Assembly (NCBI RefSeq): GCF_000002985.6
Contig: NC_003282.8
Location: 11,470,001 to 11,534,000 of the forward strand
Length of the DNA stretch: 64,000 nt
DNA from: Caenorhabditis elegans
Lineage: Eukaryota > Nematoda > Chromadorea > Rhabditida > Rhabditidae
Reading direction: 5' to 3'
Both the position numbers and the translations under genes were made by a program. Shown here in pieces: positions 12,345-25,200 of this stretch. The notes under the pieces are model-generated. The model was not told where the DNA came from, searched no databases, and worked only from the letters and a program-made list of their open reading frames with translations. Numbering within the stretch: position 1 is the first letter of the stretch; every line of letters starts with the position of its first letter.

Positions 12345-12730
12345 TTTCAGTTTTAGAAATCAACCCCTTTGAATGCCCATATCATTTTCTATGTTTTAAT
12401 GTCAAAACCGGTATAAAAATGAATCTTCGGAATGAGTTTTATTGAAATTGAAAATAATGTATTTCTGAACAGCGAATGCATTTTAGCACACCGAATTTAC
12501 GACTGATTTTAGCTATGTACTGTTATAAATTTATCCATTGGATGCAATTTCCTGTTTCTTGAAATATTACTATTATTATTGAACCACTCAATGGTAAATC
12601 CCAGTTTTAAAAATCAAGCCAAAAGCCCATATCATTTTCTGTTTTAATGTTGAAACCAGTATAAAAATTAATTTTCTATTTTATTGAGATTGTAAATTAC
12701 AAAAAGGTATTTTTGAAAAGCGAATGGAGG
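12329..12730 (+). repeat. Duplicated 3' end of the Nse4-like gene
   Basis: The stretch from about 12331 to 12475 (last codons, stop and 3'UTR) is repeated with divergence at about 12571-12725. Shared landmarks in order are ATTATTGA-CCACTC-ATGGT, CAGTTTTA-AAATCAA, GCCCATATCATTTTCT, GTTTTAATGT, AAACC-GTATAAAAAT, TTTTATTGA and AGCGAATG. The second copy has lost the stop codon context (GGTTAA to GGTAAA) and is not preceded by exon sequence, so it is non-functional as a terminus. Confidence 0.85.
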
Positions 12731-13228
12731 GAATGAGAATTGTCTGACAAGAGTGAAACGCTATGTTCAACAAAAATACTACGCAATTGACAAAGAATGA
12801 GTGGGAAAAGAGTTACCCGTAGTTTCAAAGACGACGAAATCGATGTGGGATGGGTTGGGAAAAATTGAAAATTTAAAAAAAAGGGGTTACAATAAGCAAT
12901 CAAAACGCAGAAGGTAAAGGAGCCGTTTGAAAGGCAAGAAAATTCGTGGCGAAACCCATAAAAGTAACGGCGGAGCAGTTTTTAATGTCGATTCAGGAGT
13001 GTGCTATTTTGGCAGAGACATGGTAGATTTGGAGTGGTTTTGAGTGTGATAAAACGTGAAAGCACCCGGGAACATCATCGGGTTGGATTGAAAGAAAAAT
13101 GAAAACCAAGGTAAGAAAGAATAATCTACGGGCGTCTGGAATGAACTAGCTTCACATTAAAATGAGAAGAGTTAAGGAAATGTACAAACAAAAGCTGGAT
13201 GGTGGGAGATGAGTGGGGTGGTCCGTTC
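12731..13228. other. Intergenic region between converging Nse4-like and sms-1 genes
   Basis: This region probably holds the sms-1 3'UTR (minus strand). AATAAA-type signals on the minus strand are available within the duplicated segment (plus-strand TTTATT at about 12680). No coding region was recognised. Confidence 0.4.
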
Positions 13229-16200
13229 TCATTCGAAAGCAGGTCGTGCAGCTCCATTTCTGCCACGTGGACGAACTCGCCGGAAAGCATTACACACTTG
13301 TGAATACGAGATTGGACAATCGAATCTTCGTGGAACAGGTCGCCGTATGTCTCCTTCAAACCATCGCAACAATGGGAACCAAAACTCTTTGGCTTGATGA
13401 TTTTGTACAGAAAGCTGAAAAATTATAATTTTCATGGTTCCAAGCAGAGAAAAAAAACGAAAAATTTATGCATTTTAAAATTCTCACTTTTTTCAAAAAA
13501 AAAAGAAAGAAAATCTAAAATGTAACCAGAGTACAAGTATTCTCAAAACTTTGAAATTTTTATAGAAAATGTATTTAACAAACTCGTTTCAAAATCAAAA
13601 TTTGGGGTTTTTGCGAAATTTTGTTTTGTTTTTAAATTGAAATTTAATGAAAAAATATAGAAAAATATTTGCATTAACAAAATAACTTTTATTTTATTTG
13701 AAACAATTTAAGTTTGAAGTTCTCGAAAATTGTCTAAAAGTAAAAAAAAAAGAATTTGCAAATTTTCTACTTTCAGACAATTTCTGAGCAATTTTCCAAC
13801 TATTTACACTAAAATGAAAGCTATCTTCAGATGAAGCAATTTTTTCCTATATTCTCTTACAAAAGTTTAATGAGAAATATTGGGAGAACACCGCATACTG
13901 GTTCATTTCGCAGAATTATCAAATTGATTCAATTTATAAAAATACTTTTTAAAAAACGTACCCGAATGGATGGATGTGCAGCCTGTGTATGATATGCCCA
14001 GAATACTCGTGTACAAGCGAAATATGAAAGTATCACATCAATAGTGTAGTGTCCGTGTGATAGAACTAGAAAGATCACACCAACGGAACACACTAACCAT
14101 GACAGCCAGTGAAGAATGTAGAATCGTCGAGGAGAGTCTGAAAAAGGGGACACTTTTTGATTTTTTGAAAAATTTAATTTTTTTTTTTAATCTTGAAATT
14201 TTGGTTGATTTTTTTTCTTTCCAGCAGAAAATTATGTTTTTTTTTATGTGATTGATAAATAATGGAATTTTTTTGGTAATATTTCTAGATTTTTTTTCGA
14301 TGTTACGATGTTCTCTGAAAAAATTGAAAACAATGGCCAGATCAAAAAAGTAGATCAAAAATAAAATTCGTGAAAATTTTGCGAATTATGCACATTTTTT
14401 AAATAAAAGATTGTGCTTACATTCTCCAATGAAAAGAGCCGATACGACGAGCACAAGTGTGTGTCCACTGTAAATGTAGTCTCCACACAAAACGACTTTT
14501 TGATTGTCGAATAAGTTGAGACCGAGCCCGAACATGCTCCAAACACCTCGCATCACAATCAACGAGAACGTGGCATTTTCACCGAAACGTGGCGAGCATT
14601 CGAAATCTTCGTCGGCTTTTGGCACTGGAGTAACCATCATTGTGATACATCTCATACCATAGAGAATTGATCCAATGAAACAGAGACGACGGAGCACAAT
14701 CCATCGATGCCTGCAATCAGATGATAATGTAAAAAATAGATAAAAAATCAACTTTTTTTTTGCGCAAACTTTTCTTTATTGTCTGTTCATGTTTTCGAAT
14801 ACCAAATTTTGGAAAAAATTGTTTTCTTTTTTTAAATTAATCAGAGTGCGCCTTTTTTGAACAGTACTGTAATTTTTTATTTAGAATTTAATTCAAGTTT
14901 ATAATATTCTTCTTAAATTTTAGAAGTTGCTATTGCATATATTCACCATACATTTTTCGATTATTTTTTGAAACAGACAATTTGAGGAAAACGTGAGAAA
15001 AACTATGAAATTTCAATGAGTTTTCCGGGATAGAAGATTACAGTACACTTTAAAGGCGCGCACTCTTCCGCATTAATGAAAATAAGTCGCTTCAAGACCT
15101 GATACCGTATTTTTGAATCAAAAATCGCAAGATTTCGACCCTAGCTTAATGGTGTCATCTAAAATTGAAAATTTTCGATTTTCCGAAAAACCGAAAAAAA
15201 AAATGTTTTGAGAGCTAACTTTTAAAAAAAATCAATTTTTAAGAAAATTTCGTACGCATCGATGAAAACAAAAAGATTTTTTTCAATGGTTTTTTCTAAT
15301 AAGAAGAAAATGGTCAAATTTTAAAGCAAATTTTCGAAAAATCAAAAAACTGTACTTACCTATGAAAGAGAATAAGTACAAGAAGTGATACAAATGATCC
15401 TATCATAAGATTTTCACATAATCGAAGTCCCCATGGAATCTTTGGTATTAACTCGAACACAATATCAGGAAGTGGTGGTGTCAATGGATATCGTTCATGA
15501 ATCCATGATAATGTGATTGTATTTCCAGCTGCCGCTACGACGAGCATCAGAAACGCAACCAACGTTTTCAGAGGTGTCTTCGGAAACCGATCATGGGGAC
15601 TTGCTGGTTTATCACCAGGCATTTCGAGTCGTACGGCATGCGATGGTCCTTCGTCAGGTAGCAACGGGGCGTCGTCGGCTGTTTCAGAGTCAGAACTCGA
15701 GGCCGCCGAACCACAGATTCGACGAGACGAAGATCTCGCTGGAAAAAGCGGAAAATGAATACAAAAAACGAAGAATGAGGTGGTTGACGTGTGAAAATGT
15801 GAACAACAAACACTTGAAAAACATAAAGTGCACAATTCAACACTGTAAAGAAAGACATTTGGTAGAAACACGACAAATTCCGAAATCAATTAACCAACCC
15901 GTTGTGATAATATCGTCATCATCCATTTTTCCGTCACCACTTTTCTTCGTTTCCCCCGGTTTTTGTTTGTCGTGATGACTGCTTCGGCTGCTTGCCACGC
16001 CGTCAGTCTCTTCGTGGACAACAACACCGTCGTCGTCGTGCTGCTTTTCTACTTTTTCAGCAGCAGCACCTTCTGAATTTTCCGCCTTCTCCTCGTCACC
16101 GTTGTCGTCTGAAAAAAAAACTTGTTATTGTTTTGAACACGAATAGCAGCTTGTATAAACAGTAAAAATCAAAATATTGAAATAAAAGACAGAGTCGGAG

Positions 16201-19200
16201 AATAGTCATACTTCTATCAATTGAATGAGTCAACTGTTAAAGGGTGGAGTGAATAGCCAAGAAAAATTGGGTCATTTCTCTACTTGACATAAAATGGTCC
16301 AAAACTACCTAAAATTGGGAATTCGATGCCTTAAAAATTTCTCAAAAAAAAGGAGCAGCTCCCATGAGGAAAAAAACCTATGATACCACCACAATAACCG
16401 ATCATATCATATAAAAAAATTGAAAAAAAAACCAAAATTTAATATGATCTAATTAAATAATTAAATGCTCCATCGAACAAATTGTCTTGGCGATAGGTTT
16501 AAATTTAAGTTTTAGGCAAAAACTGGCATTTCATCAATTTTCAAAAAATCATATAAAATTTAAGTTTTTTTTCCAAATTTTTACCATGATATTTGGTCAT
16601 TGTAGTACCCCATAGGAGTGTTTTAAGCCATTTTTCTCTAATATTTCCTCTCTAATATTTTTTTTTTGAGAAATTAGGCATCGGATTACCAAATTCGGTA
16701 GTTTTGGGCCATTTTGAGCCTAATAAAGCAATTAGCCAAATTTCGCTAGTTCTCTATTAAGTTGGAAATCAACGAAAAATAGTTTCTCATAAGGAAAAAT
16801 GTGGCCAACGCCTCATATTCTCAGTTTGTTTTCATACTCTAGCAATTCCAAAATCATTCCCCCGGGGTCTCATAGGCGCTAAAGTTGAATTGTGTGAAGA
16901 ATGGGGACTTATGTAAATGTGCACAAAAACGGCGAGGAAGAGCTTGCTTGGCACGGCCTGGCAAGGAAGAAAAAGATGATGGTGGTGGTGATGACGGACG
17001 AAAGAGTGACAAATGACAAATATAGGTTAAATTTGACAAATGTAGAGATTACGCGGAGGGCGGAGGAGGGGAGAACGAGCCAAAAATGTTTGTGTATGCG
17101 TTTTTAATGAAAAAATATATTGTGGCATGGAGGATGAAGAAAAGGAAGAATCAATGTTGTTATAGCCTTGTTGTTACAAAAAATGTACATGTACAGAGAA
17201 TACAATTAGATTGTAAAAATTAAACTTAAAATGGTAGAGACCTAAGTAAAACACACTAACATTTTTTTTAGATTTCATTAAATTACAGTAAATGTTTGGC
17301 AAATTTCCAAATTTCCAAATGCTCAAAAATTCTAGACTTTTCCAGAAATTTGAGCATTAAAAACTCGAAAATTTTTTTTTGGTCGAATTGCAAAATTGTG
17401 ATAGGAGAAAACTGCGTAACTATCGCTTTATTGTAATTAAGAAATTTCAAAAATTGGTCATTTTGGCGTTACTCTAGCTATAAGATAAATTTGAAAATCA
17501 CGAAATTTCGAAGACTTGAATTTCAAATTTCTTTTTGCCGAATTACAAATGATTATTTCGTTGCAAAACCGAGTTCAAAAGTTTAGGCATCGAAGAGGCT
17601 GGAAATGTCAAGAGTAAGCGATAAGACGGAAGAAGAAAATAAATTGTCACCGTATTTTTGCAAATAAACGAATTTGTCACTACGCAGGGTGACACCCTGT
17701 TGTTGGTCAAATATTACCAATATTCTTTCTCATTGTAAAAAAAAGAATATTGCTCAGCATTTGCTAAGAAATAAGTGTTCGAGGAAACATAGACGTCAAA
17801 AATAAGAACAACATGTAGATGTTTGTATTAAAAACTAAACAAATATCAGTAAATTTACCTGCAATAGATCCATAGTTTGTGTATTGATGATTCCAAGACA
17901 TTTTCATTAATAGATATTGATGAATTTATTTTCCTATTCAACAGAAAATAATGAATAAATCAATTTGAGAATAGGTTCAATGCACACGGGTTATGGTGGT
18001 TATGTCACACGGTGTTCGATGATTATGATGATGGGCAGGTGATCTCTTATCACAATGATACCCCCAGACAAAACTGATAGTTTCTATTCCCAGCACCAAG
18101 ACTAGTAAAAAAACTAGTTTTCATTTTCGGTAAACAAAAAAAAAGTGTGCAGCAGAACGGCGGTGGAAGAGTCTATGTGTGAGGTGTGATATTTGCATGA
18201 TTATCAAATATCTCAAGAGAATGATAGACACAAATAGAACTTTTGCCGTGAATGAATGAAGTCGAAAAAACTAGTTTTTTTTTGGGGTTTTCTTTATTGA
18301 GAAAGAAGTGTTTCTGGTTGTGATAACAGCAGTACACAGATCAATTGATCAGTAATCGATCGATTTGTTATTCTTATCAATGTTTCATATTCGATCACTT
18401 GGAGAAAGACAAAAGAATGAGCCGATGAAATGAATATTATCACAGGGATGCCGAGATTGGAGATTGCTCTTTGAGCAAACAAATGGGCAAATAAGGTGTG
18501 AGTTTTTCTTCGAAAAAAAAAGGAAAATGAGTGGGAGCAAGAGATGTTTCCATTTGGAACGAATTTCTCTAACTTCTAGACATATAGACTATTACCCGGG
18601 CGCCAAAATTTGCTACTTTTCGCCAGGAATAAATTACCCGCTCTCGACACAACAAATATTTCGGTAGTGTGCATCTTTAAAGATTACTGTAATTTCAACT
18701 CTCGTTGCTGTGGAATTTTTATCAATTTTTCATAGTTTTTTCCATTAAAAACACATAAATTGTAACAAATCCTGACAGAACCTACGAAAAATCAATGAAA
18801 ATTCTACAGCAACACAAGTTTGAAACTACAGTACTCTTTAAAGGCGCACGTCTTTTCAAATTCTCCCAAAAGCAAAACATTGTCGTGACGAGATAGGATA
18901 CCGTATTTTTGTAATATACTTATCGAACAAGTGACCGAACTTTCACCTAACTCTTCCAAAAAACAAGGATTCCTATTCAATAAACCCATGATTTGTGTGC
19001 TGATAATGCAAATATCTACAGTACTCCAGAAAATATTGAATTCGATAAAAAGGTGAGAAACCATCTGAAGACTGAAGAATAGAACGAGGAATGACAAAAG
19101 AATCAAAACATATTTTTCTTATTCTCATGATAAATTGAAAAAAAAAATCATTATTGAAAAATGCACTTGAAGGAATGCGAGAGGTTTTAAATTGAAAAAA

Positions 19201-22200
19201 ATAAAGAAATATGTTGCAAAAATGAAACCCGGAGTCAATATTGATAACTGAATGAAAAAAGTGATTAGACTACACAATTGGAATGAATTCGAATATATAG
19301 GAAGTGATAAGAGTGAAATTTACGGGTACTTGAACCGATTACACAGTTGGGTAAATTTCAGTAAAAATTAAAGACGCGAGGGCGGAAGACAGATAATAGA
19401 TGTTATGGAGAGAATATTGAAAAGGGGTTTTGGAAACTATCAATTTTTTAAAACTTTTTCTATCCACCTCAGGACCAAGTGTGTCTTTTCGATTAAAAAA
19501 AACGAAAAATTGCATCCTCTGATTTTTTATGCCAAGACGAGGTCAAAAGTATTTTCAGACAAGTCAAAATCACGCGATGACCTCTTCACGCACATCAAAA
19601 ATAGAGACAAAGAGAGGGAGGCAAAAGGTAAAGTTTAAAACAGCCTTGGGACAAGAGACCGGGTTCTGATGAAACTGACAAAAATACGACGGACGCGGGA
19701 GTCAATGTCACATTTTGTGTCTCTCTCCATCTATCTCTCTCTGTCTGTCTCTCTCTCTCTCTCTACAAAAATATAGAATCTAGAATCGAGAGATTGTGAG
19801 AAACGACAGAAAACCAACAGTACTCATTAGGAAATTCAATTTGGAGAGAGAGATAGAAATGTTGATGAGAGGAGAAGGAAGGATGCTTATTTTTCATTCA
19901 ACAATTTGACCAGCAGTAGCAGATGTATATGTCTGTTCAGCTGTCTGCGTCTCAAATTCCATCACTCTCTCGTGTTAGGTTTTTCTCCAGAGCCCTCTTT
20001 CTCCGGTTGTAAACTATACACTACCTCTCTTTTGCTCTCTTGCTCTCGATGGCACCACAGGACCAGGATGAAAAATGAGTGGATAAGACGGTGACAGATC
20101 AGGTCGACGAATGAAGAAAAAAAACTGACGAGTGTGAAAGGATTAGATGCAATGAAACAAGTTCATGTTGGGCTGCGATCAACAGTTCTGTTGATAAGGT
20201 GATGATGGTGAGATAGAGAGAGAAGAGAATCAGAAATTAGAATGGCGCCAAAGTTTTCAGAGGGTTAAAAGTGGAAGCTAAGGGTGGGCAATTTATTTCA
20301 AGAAAATACTAGTTTTCAGTATTTGAAAATGTATTGTTTCATGATTTTTCCATTCTAGAAATGTGTAACATACTAAATTTGAGTCGCCTTTCAAGAAATG
20401 TATTCAATTTAATAAAGAAAATGGGACCACAAAATGATCCGAAAAACCTATAAAATTCAATATTTTTTAAATGTCTTTCGAAGGATTCGAAGCGTGTACT
20501 TTAATATAATATCCAATGGACTCATGCATTTTGACTGCTAGATTCGCCTCTTCTGTATATTATTTCGCTGAAATCATAGATCAAACCCCCAGATCAGCTG
20601 ATCATGGATTTCAAAGTTATTCGTTTTTCATAAAAACAACCCATGTTGAATAAAAAAACGCCCTCTCTTCAAACAAACTTGAATTTGACAACAGTATTCA
20701 AAAAATCAATTTTCTGATATGGAAAATGTCTGGAACTTTCGCCTGTTTTTTTACAATCAGAAAACAAAAGTCCATGAGTCACACCAAAAAAACACGTCAT
20801 TAGTGTTCGAATTTCGAAATTTGTGAACGAGAGAGCGGGAGAGATTTCATATTCAACGAAACATCGAACAGATTATGTTTCCAGCAGAATTAATAAAAAA
20901 ATGTCAACAAATATTGCGAAAAGTTGGTAGTAATGTAGAGGTGGGCGCAGTTTTTGTTTATAAAAAGCGGATGGCCTTCGGACATTGGTTCTCAAAAGTT
21001 CACATTACATTAGAATAGATTGAAAGATATGGATTGCCATGAAAAGTAATTTCAATTAAATTTCGCTTGATTTTTGTGGGTTCTACAGAGTTCGGGAATT
21101 TTGAAAAAAAAGAAGAGCTCAATTGGTCGGAGTCAGACTCTGAGGTTAAGAATAAGTGCTCGCACCAGGTGTGCGGGTACCCAACACGTGCCAACAAAAA
21201 GAATTTTAAACTTTGCCCCATCTTTTTCAAATGGCTCATCCATTTATCATAAATGAAAGAATCTAGATCTCGTCGAGAAAAATGGAATAAAATAGAGAAA
21301 AATTGAAGAGTCATTGAGAAGGAAGTAACCAAATTGATCAAGATAAGTGGCGATGAAAACAAAAAAAACTGCCATTTGGTATCATTAAAGAAAGTCAAAG
21401 AAGATTCAGATGATGAAGAAAAAGAGAAAAAAAGAATGAAACAAACATCGTCACAATCGAGAAAAGATATTGTTTAGATGTCTATGCCCTTCGTCTCTCT
21501 CTCTCTTTCAGAAAAGAGAAAATATATATTATAAATGACGAAGATACTTGGTTTTTTTCGCTCGGCGCTGGCGCCGCGGTCTCTCTTTCAACGACGACGA
21601 CTACAGTCAACCAAATAGTCACAGGAGAGAAACGAGAGAGATGAAGAGACACAGAGAGGCGGATACAGAAGGCACATTGAATATGATGATGTGAGGAAAA
21701 AAAAGAAGAAGAAGTGAACGTAAAGGAACCAGTTCCCGACATCATTTTTCTCTGTTTCGGGACTTTCGTCAGATAACACATTCACAACTCTCTCTCCTTA
21801 TTGTGTTGCTTTTTTTCACTTTTTTACACAGTGGGAGGTTATCAGAATAATTATTTTGCTAATCTGGAAGAATACTCTTCTTTTCACATTAATTAAATTA
21901 AAAACCTTTTGGATTTTTTGGCATTGATTGAAAAGTGAAAACGTCTACAATTTTGGATTTTTAACACATTTTTGAAAAAAAACTCAAAAAATTATCAACA
22001 ATTCGAAACTATTTGTTTATAATTTTTTCAGACGGTTTTCCGATGTTTAGAAAGAAAAATAAGCAAACAGTCTAAGCGTTTATTAAAAAAGATTTTCAAT
22101 TTTTTCTTTTCAAAAACCGGTAGTTTTTCGAGTTTAATTCCTTAGTTTTTGTCGGTATTTGAAAACTACAGGAAACGGGCAGTTGTATTTTTGAATAAAA

Positions 22201-25200
22201 ACTTCAAAAAAAATTGCAATTTTTCGAATGAAGAAAACATTCGTAAAGATTTCGTAAAAATGATCAAAATTCAAGCATGTACAAAAATGAAATGCACATT
22301 TCTCTTCGTGGAGTACAAAAGCTACGTAAATCGACACAGGGTCATTGTTCTGTTGAAAATAGTGATTATTTAGTGGAACATCAATCTATTTAGCCAACAA
22401 GAGGCATTTTTTGTAACAACTTCTAATCAAATTTGGATCATACTGCAGCAAAAAAATGTTGCGTTCTATCATTCAATCAGCTGACTTTGATAAGAAAATA
22501 ATCAATTACATTTTGTCTATAAAAGAACTAACTGTTCAGTAAAAAAGGTAGTAACTGAAGGTGTGGCCAAGTGATAAAAAAGTGTTGAGTGAGTAGTCTA
22601 ATCTGATGGACTAATGGAGTAAAAAAAAAGATTAGTCAAGTTGATGTCGTGTAGTGGGTGTGCAAGTGTACTTTGTTGTGATTTTAGATCACAATTTTTT
22701 GGAAAAAAACATGGAAATACACATTTTCTATTAATCCAAAAGGTGTCCTTTTACACAGAAAAGTGCATTTTCGCAGTCAGTTTTCATTTACAAATCTGAC
22801 ACGCCAATGTATCAATTTTGGCAAATATCTCATTCATTTCAAATTGCCCAAAGTGGTCAAGAGATGGAAATAAATTACTCAAACATCTTTTTATAAAATG
22901 TAAATTCAAAAAAAAAAAACAGACAACAAGTGAATCGGTTGAATGTGTGTGTTTCGCACACCACACACACATGTGTAATTTGTTAGCCATTTTCGACAAC
23001 GACGACGTCTTCAGGCCAGAAGCCATTGAGGAAAAGCATTATGGTCGAAATAATGGGAGAGAGAGAGGTACTACTGGCTATCTAGCCAAGATGTAACAAA
23101 AAATGACGAGAGAAATAAATACCGAATCAAAAACCGAATGTGTGTGTGTTTGACAGTAAGCGAAGGCCACAAATATCTACATAATCCTCTTTTTCCCAAG
23201 TGTTACCGCAAAAAGAGTAATCTGTACACTGACATTTTCTAGTTGCACAGATGAGTTTGCAAAAGGAGGCAGAGAACAGTTACAGTCAGATGCCTTTAGG
23301 TCACACCATATGGATCGTTAGAACACCTTCGGTGGACGAATCGGATGAATAACAGAAAAAGTTGTGAAAAGGAGGAAAAACGACACCGCAGAAGAGAGAT
23401 TTAGAGAACACAAAAGAAAACGTTCGGTTTTCGAAGAAAAAACTAAATGGGAAGGAAAATGAAAGAATGTACTAGGTCACGTTCACACTTTGACACCGAT
23501 TAGAGTAGAAAAATGAATTAGAAATCGATAGTTTCGAGGAGGCATTCAAAAAAAAACCAATCATTAGGGTAAATATGTCCAGGTCACCACTTCTTCGAGT
23601 AAAGAGGATTACATCCAGGTGTTATGGCAGAAGGACCCCCCCCCCCCTATGGGAAAACACTTATTTTTTAATTCGACGAAAGAGAAATTGAATAACAATT
23701 GTTACTATAAGAATAAAAAGTAAAAAAAAAAATGAATGAATGGGTGGTCCTCATCGGATGGTTGCGTTTTCTAGGTTACGCAAACAAAAAATACTTGCAA
23801 CCTCTTATAGAAATGGAGGGGGGCAAAAACTAGAAAACTATTTAGAAGAACATTTTCACGAGAATACAAAATTTCAAAGTTCTTGTTCAACTAGATTTTA
23901 GTTGTGTAATACTCGTCGCGGAAAACGATCAGGAAGTTTGATTCGTTCCAACTGCCCTATCCGTCAGGTCGAACGACGCAAGAACGGAGAAAAATTACGG
24001 CATCAACGCTGAGACAACAAACTAGGTAAACGATATGCGGTGATGGGGGTGGTTTTTCTCAATTTCATTGAGAAGAAAAGGAAAGAGAAATAGATGAAGA
24101 ATCAATCGAAATCAATCGAAGAAGGATGTATACAGATTGGAGAAGGAAAACGACGTGAGTGTGTTGTACGGATAATTTGACACCGTCGACGGAGGCGACG
24201 ATTGCGGTTTTGCCTGTCTTAATCAACATTGTCATATCATTTCGCCATAGGGAATATATCAAAGTCATGTATCAATCCAAAAGGAAATTCTCACTTTTTT
24301 TAAAAACAAAAACTACGTTCTGAATTGTTTCAAACTAATTGTGAAATTTGATATAGTATGAAGAATGACGAATTTTTTTGGACACATTCCTAGTTATAAC
24401 TTTTTTATAATAAAAAAGGGATTCCCATATATTATGATATAAATGACGAAGGTGTGAAAGGGCAAAGTGGATGTCGAATGGTTTCCGATTCGCATCAATT
24501 AGCGGAAAAAGAGTGTCGTTTGCATTCCATGAAGATAGAAAACAAAAGGAACTAAATTTCAGCCAATTTATCATGCAAATTGTAGAGGAATAATAATAGC
24601 TGCAAGTTGTTGCAATAACAGAAAAAAGAAAGAAGAACATGGAACAAAAGGCGACAATTTTTGGGGAAAAAACGAAAACTACTTGAAAACTTTGAAGTGG
24701 ATGAGGCATTCGAAAGCCGAGGTTCTTAATTGGAAGATTTCTAATTTTTACTGCAAAAAAATTAATTTAACGTCGAATTGCAATAAATTGTGTGAAAAGA
24801 TTGAAAAACAAGAGTAAAAATAATTTTGAAGCCACTAGCTCAACTCTTGGGACTCTTGAGAGTAAGAACAAAAAGACGAGCACCAGTACCTCTACCACTT
24901 TACTATTCCCGAATATGAGTAGTAAAAAGAGGGAGAACGAGAAACTAGGAACTCAGTCGACCGCAAAAAACGGGAAAATAAATGTGTGTATATTCAGGAT
25001 GATGGCCATGTCATGGATGGCAAAAAAGGGTTAAAACGTTGGAATTCGCATTGTGCCTCTTCCTCGTCCTCTCGTTTTGAAAATATAGATAGGATCCGAT
25101 GAGAGACGCTGACAAATGATTGAGGTTAGGGTAGACGTGAGATACTTGATGAAGATGTAGAGACACAGAGGCAGGGACCCTGGAATCGATGCGAGGGAGC

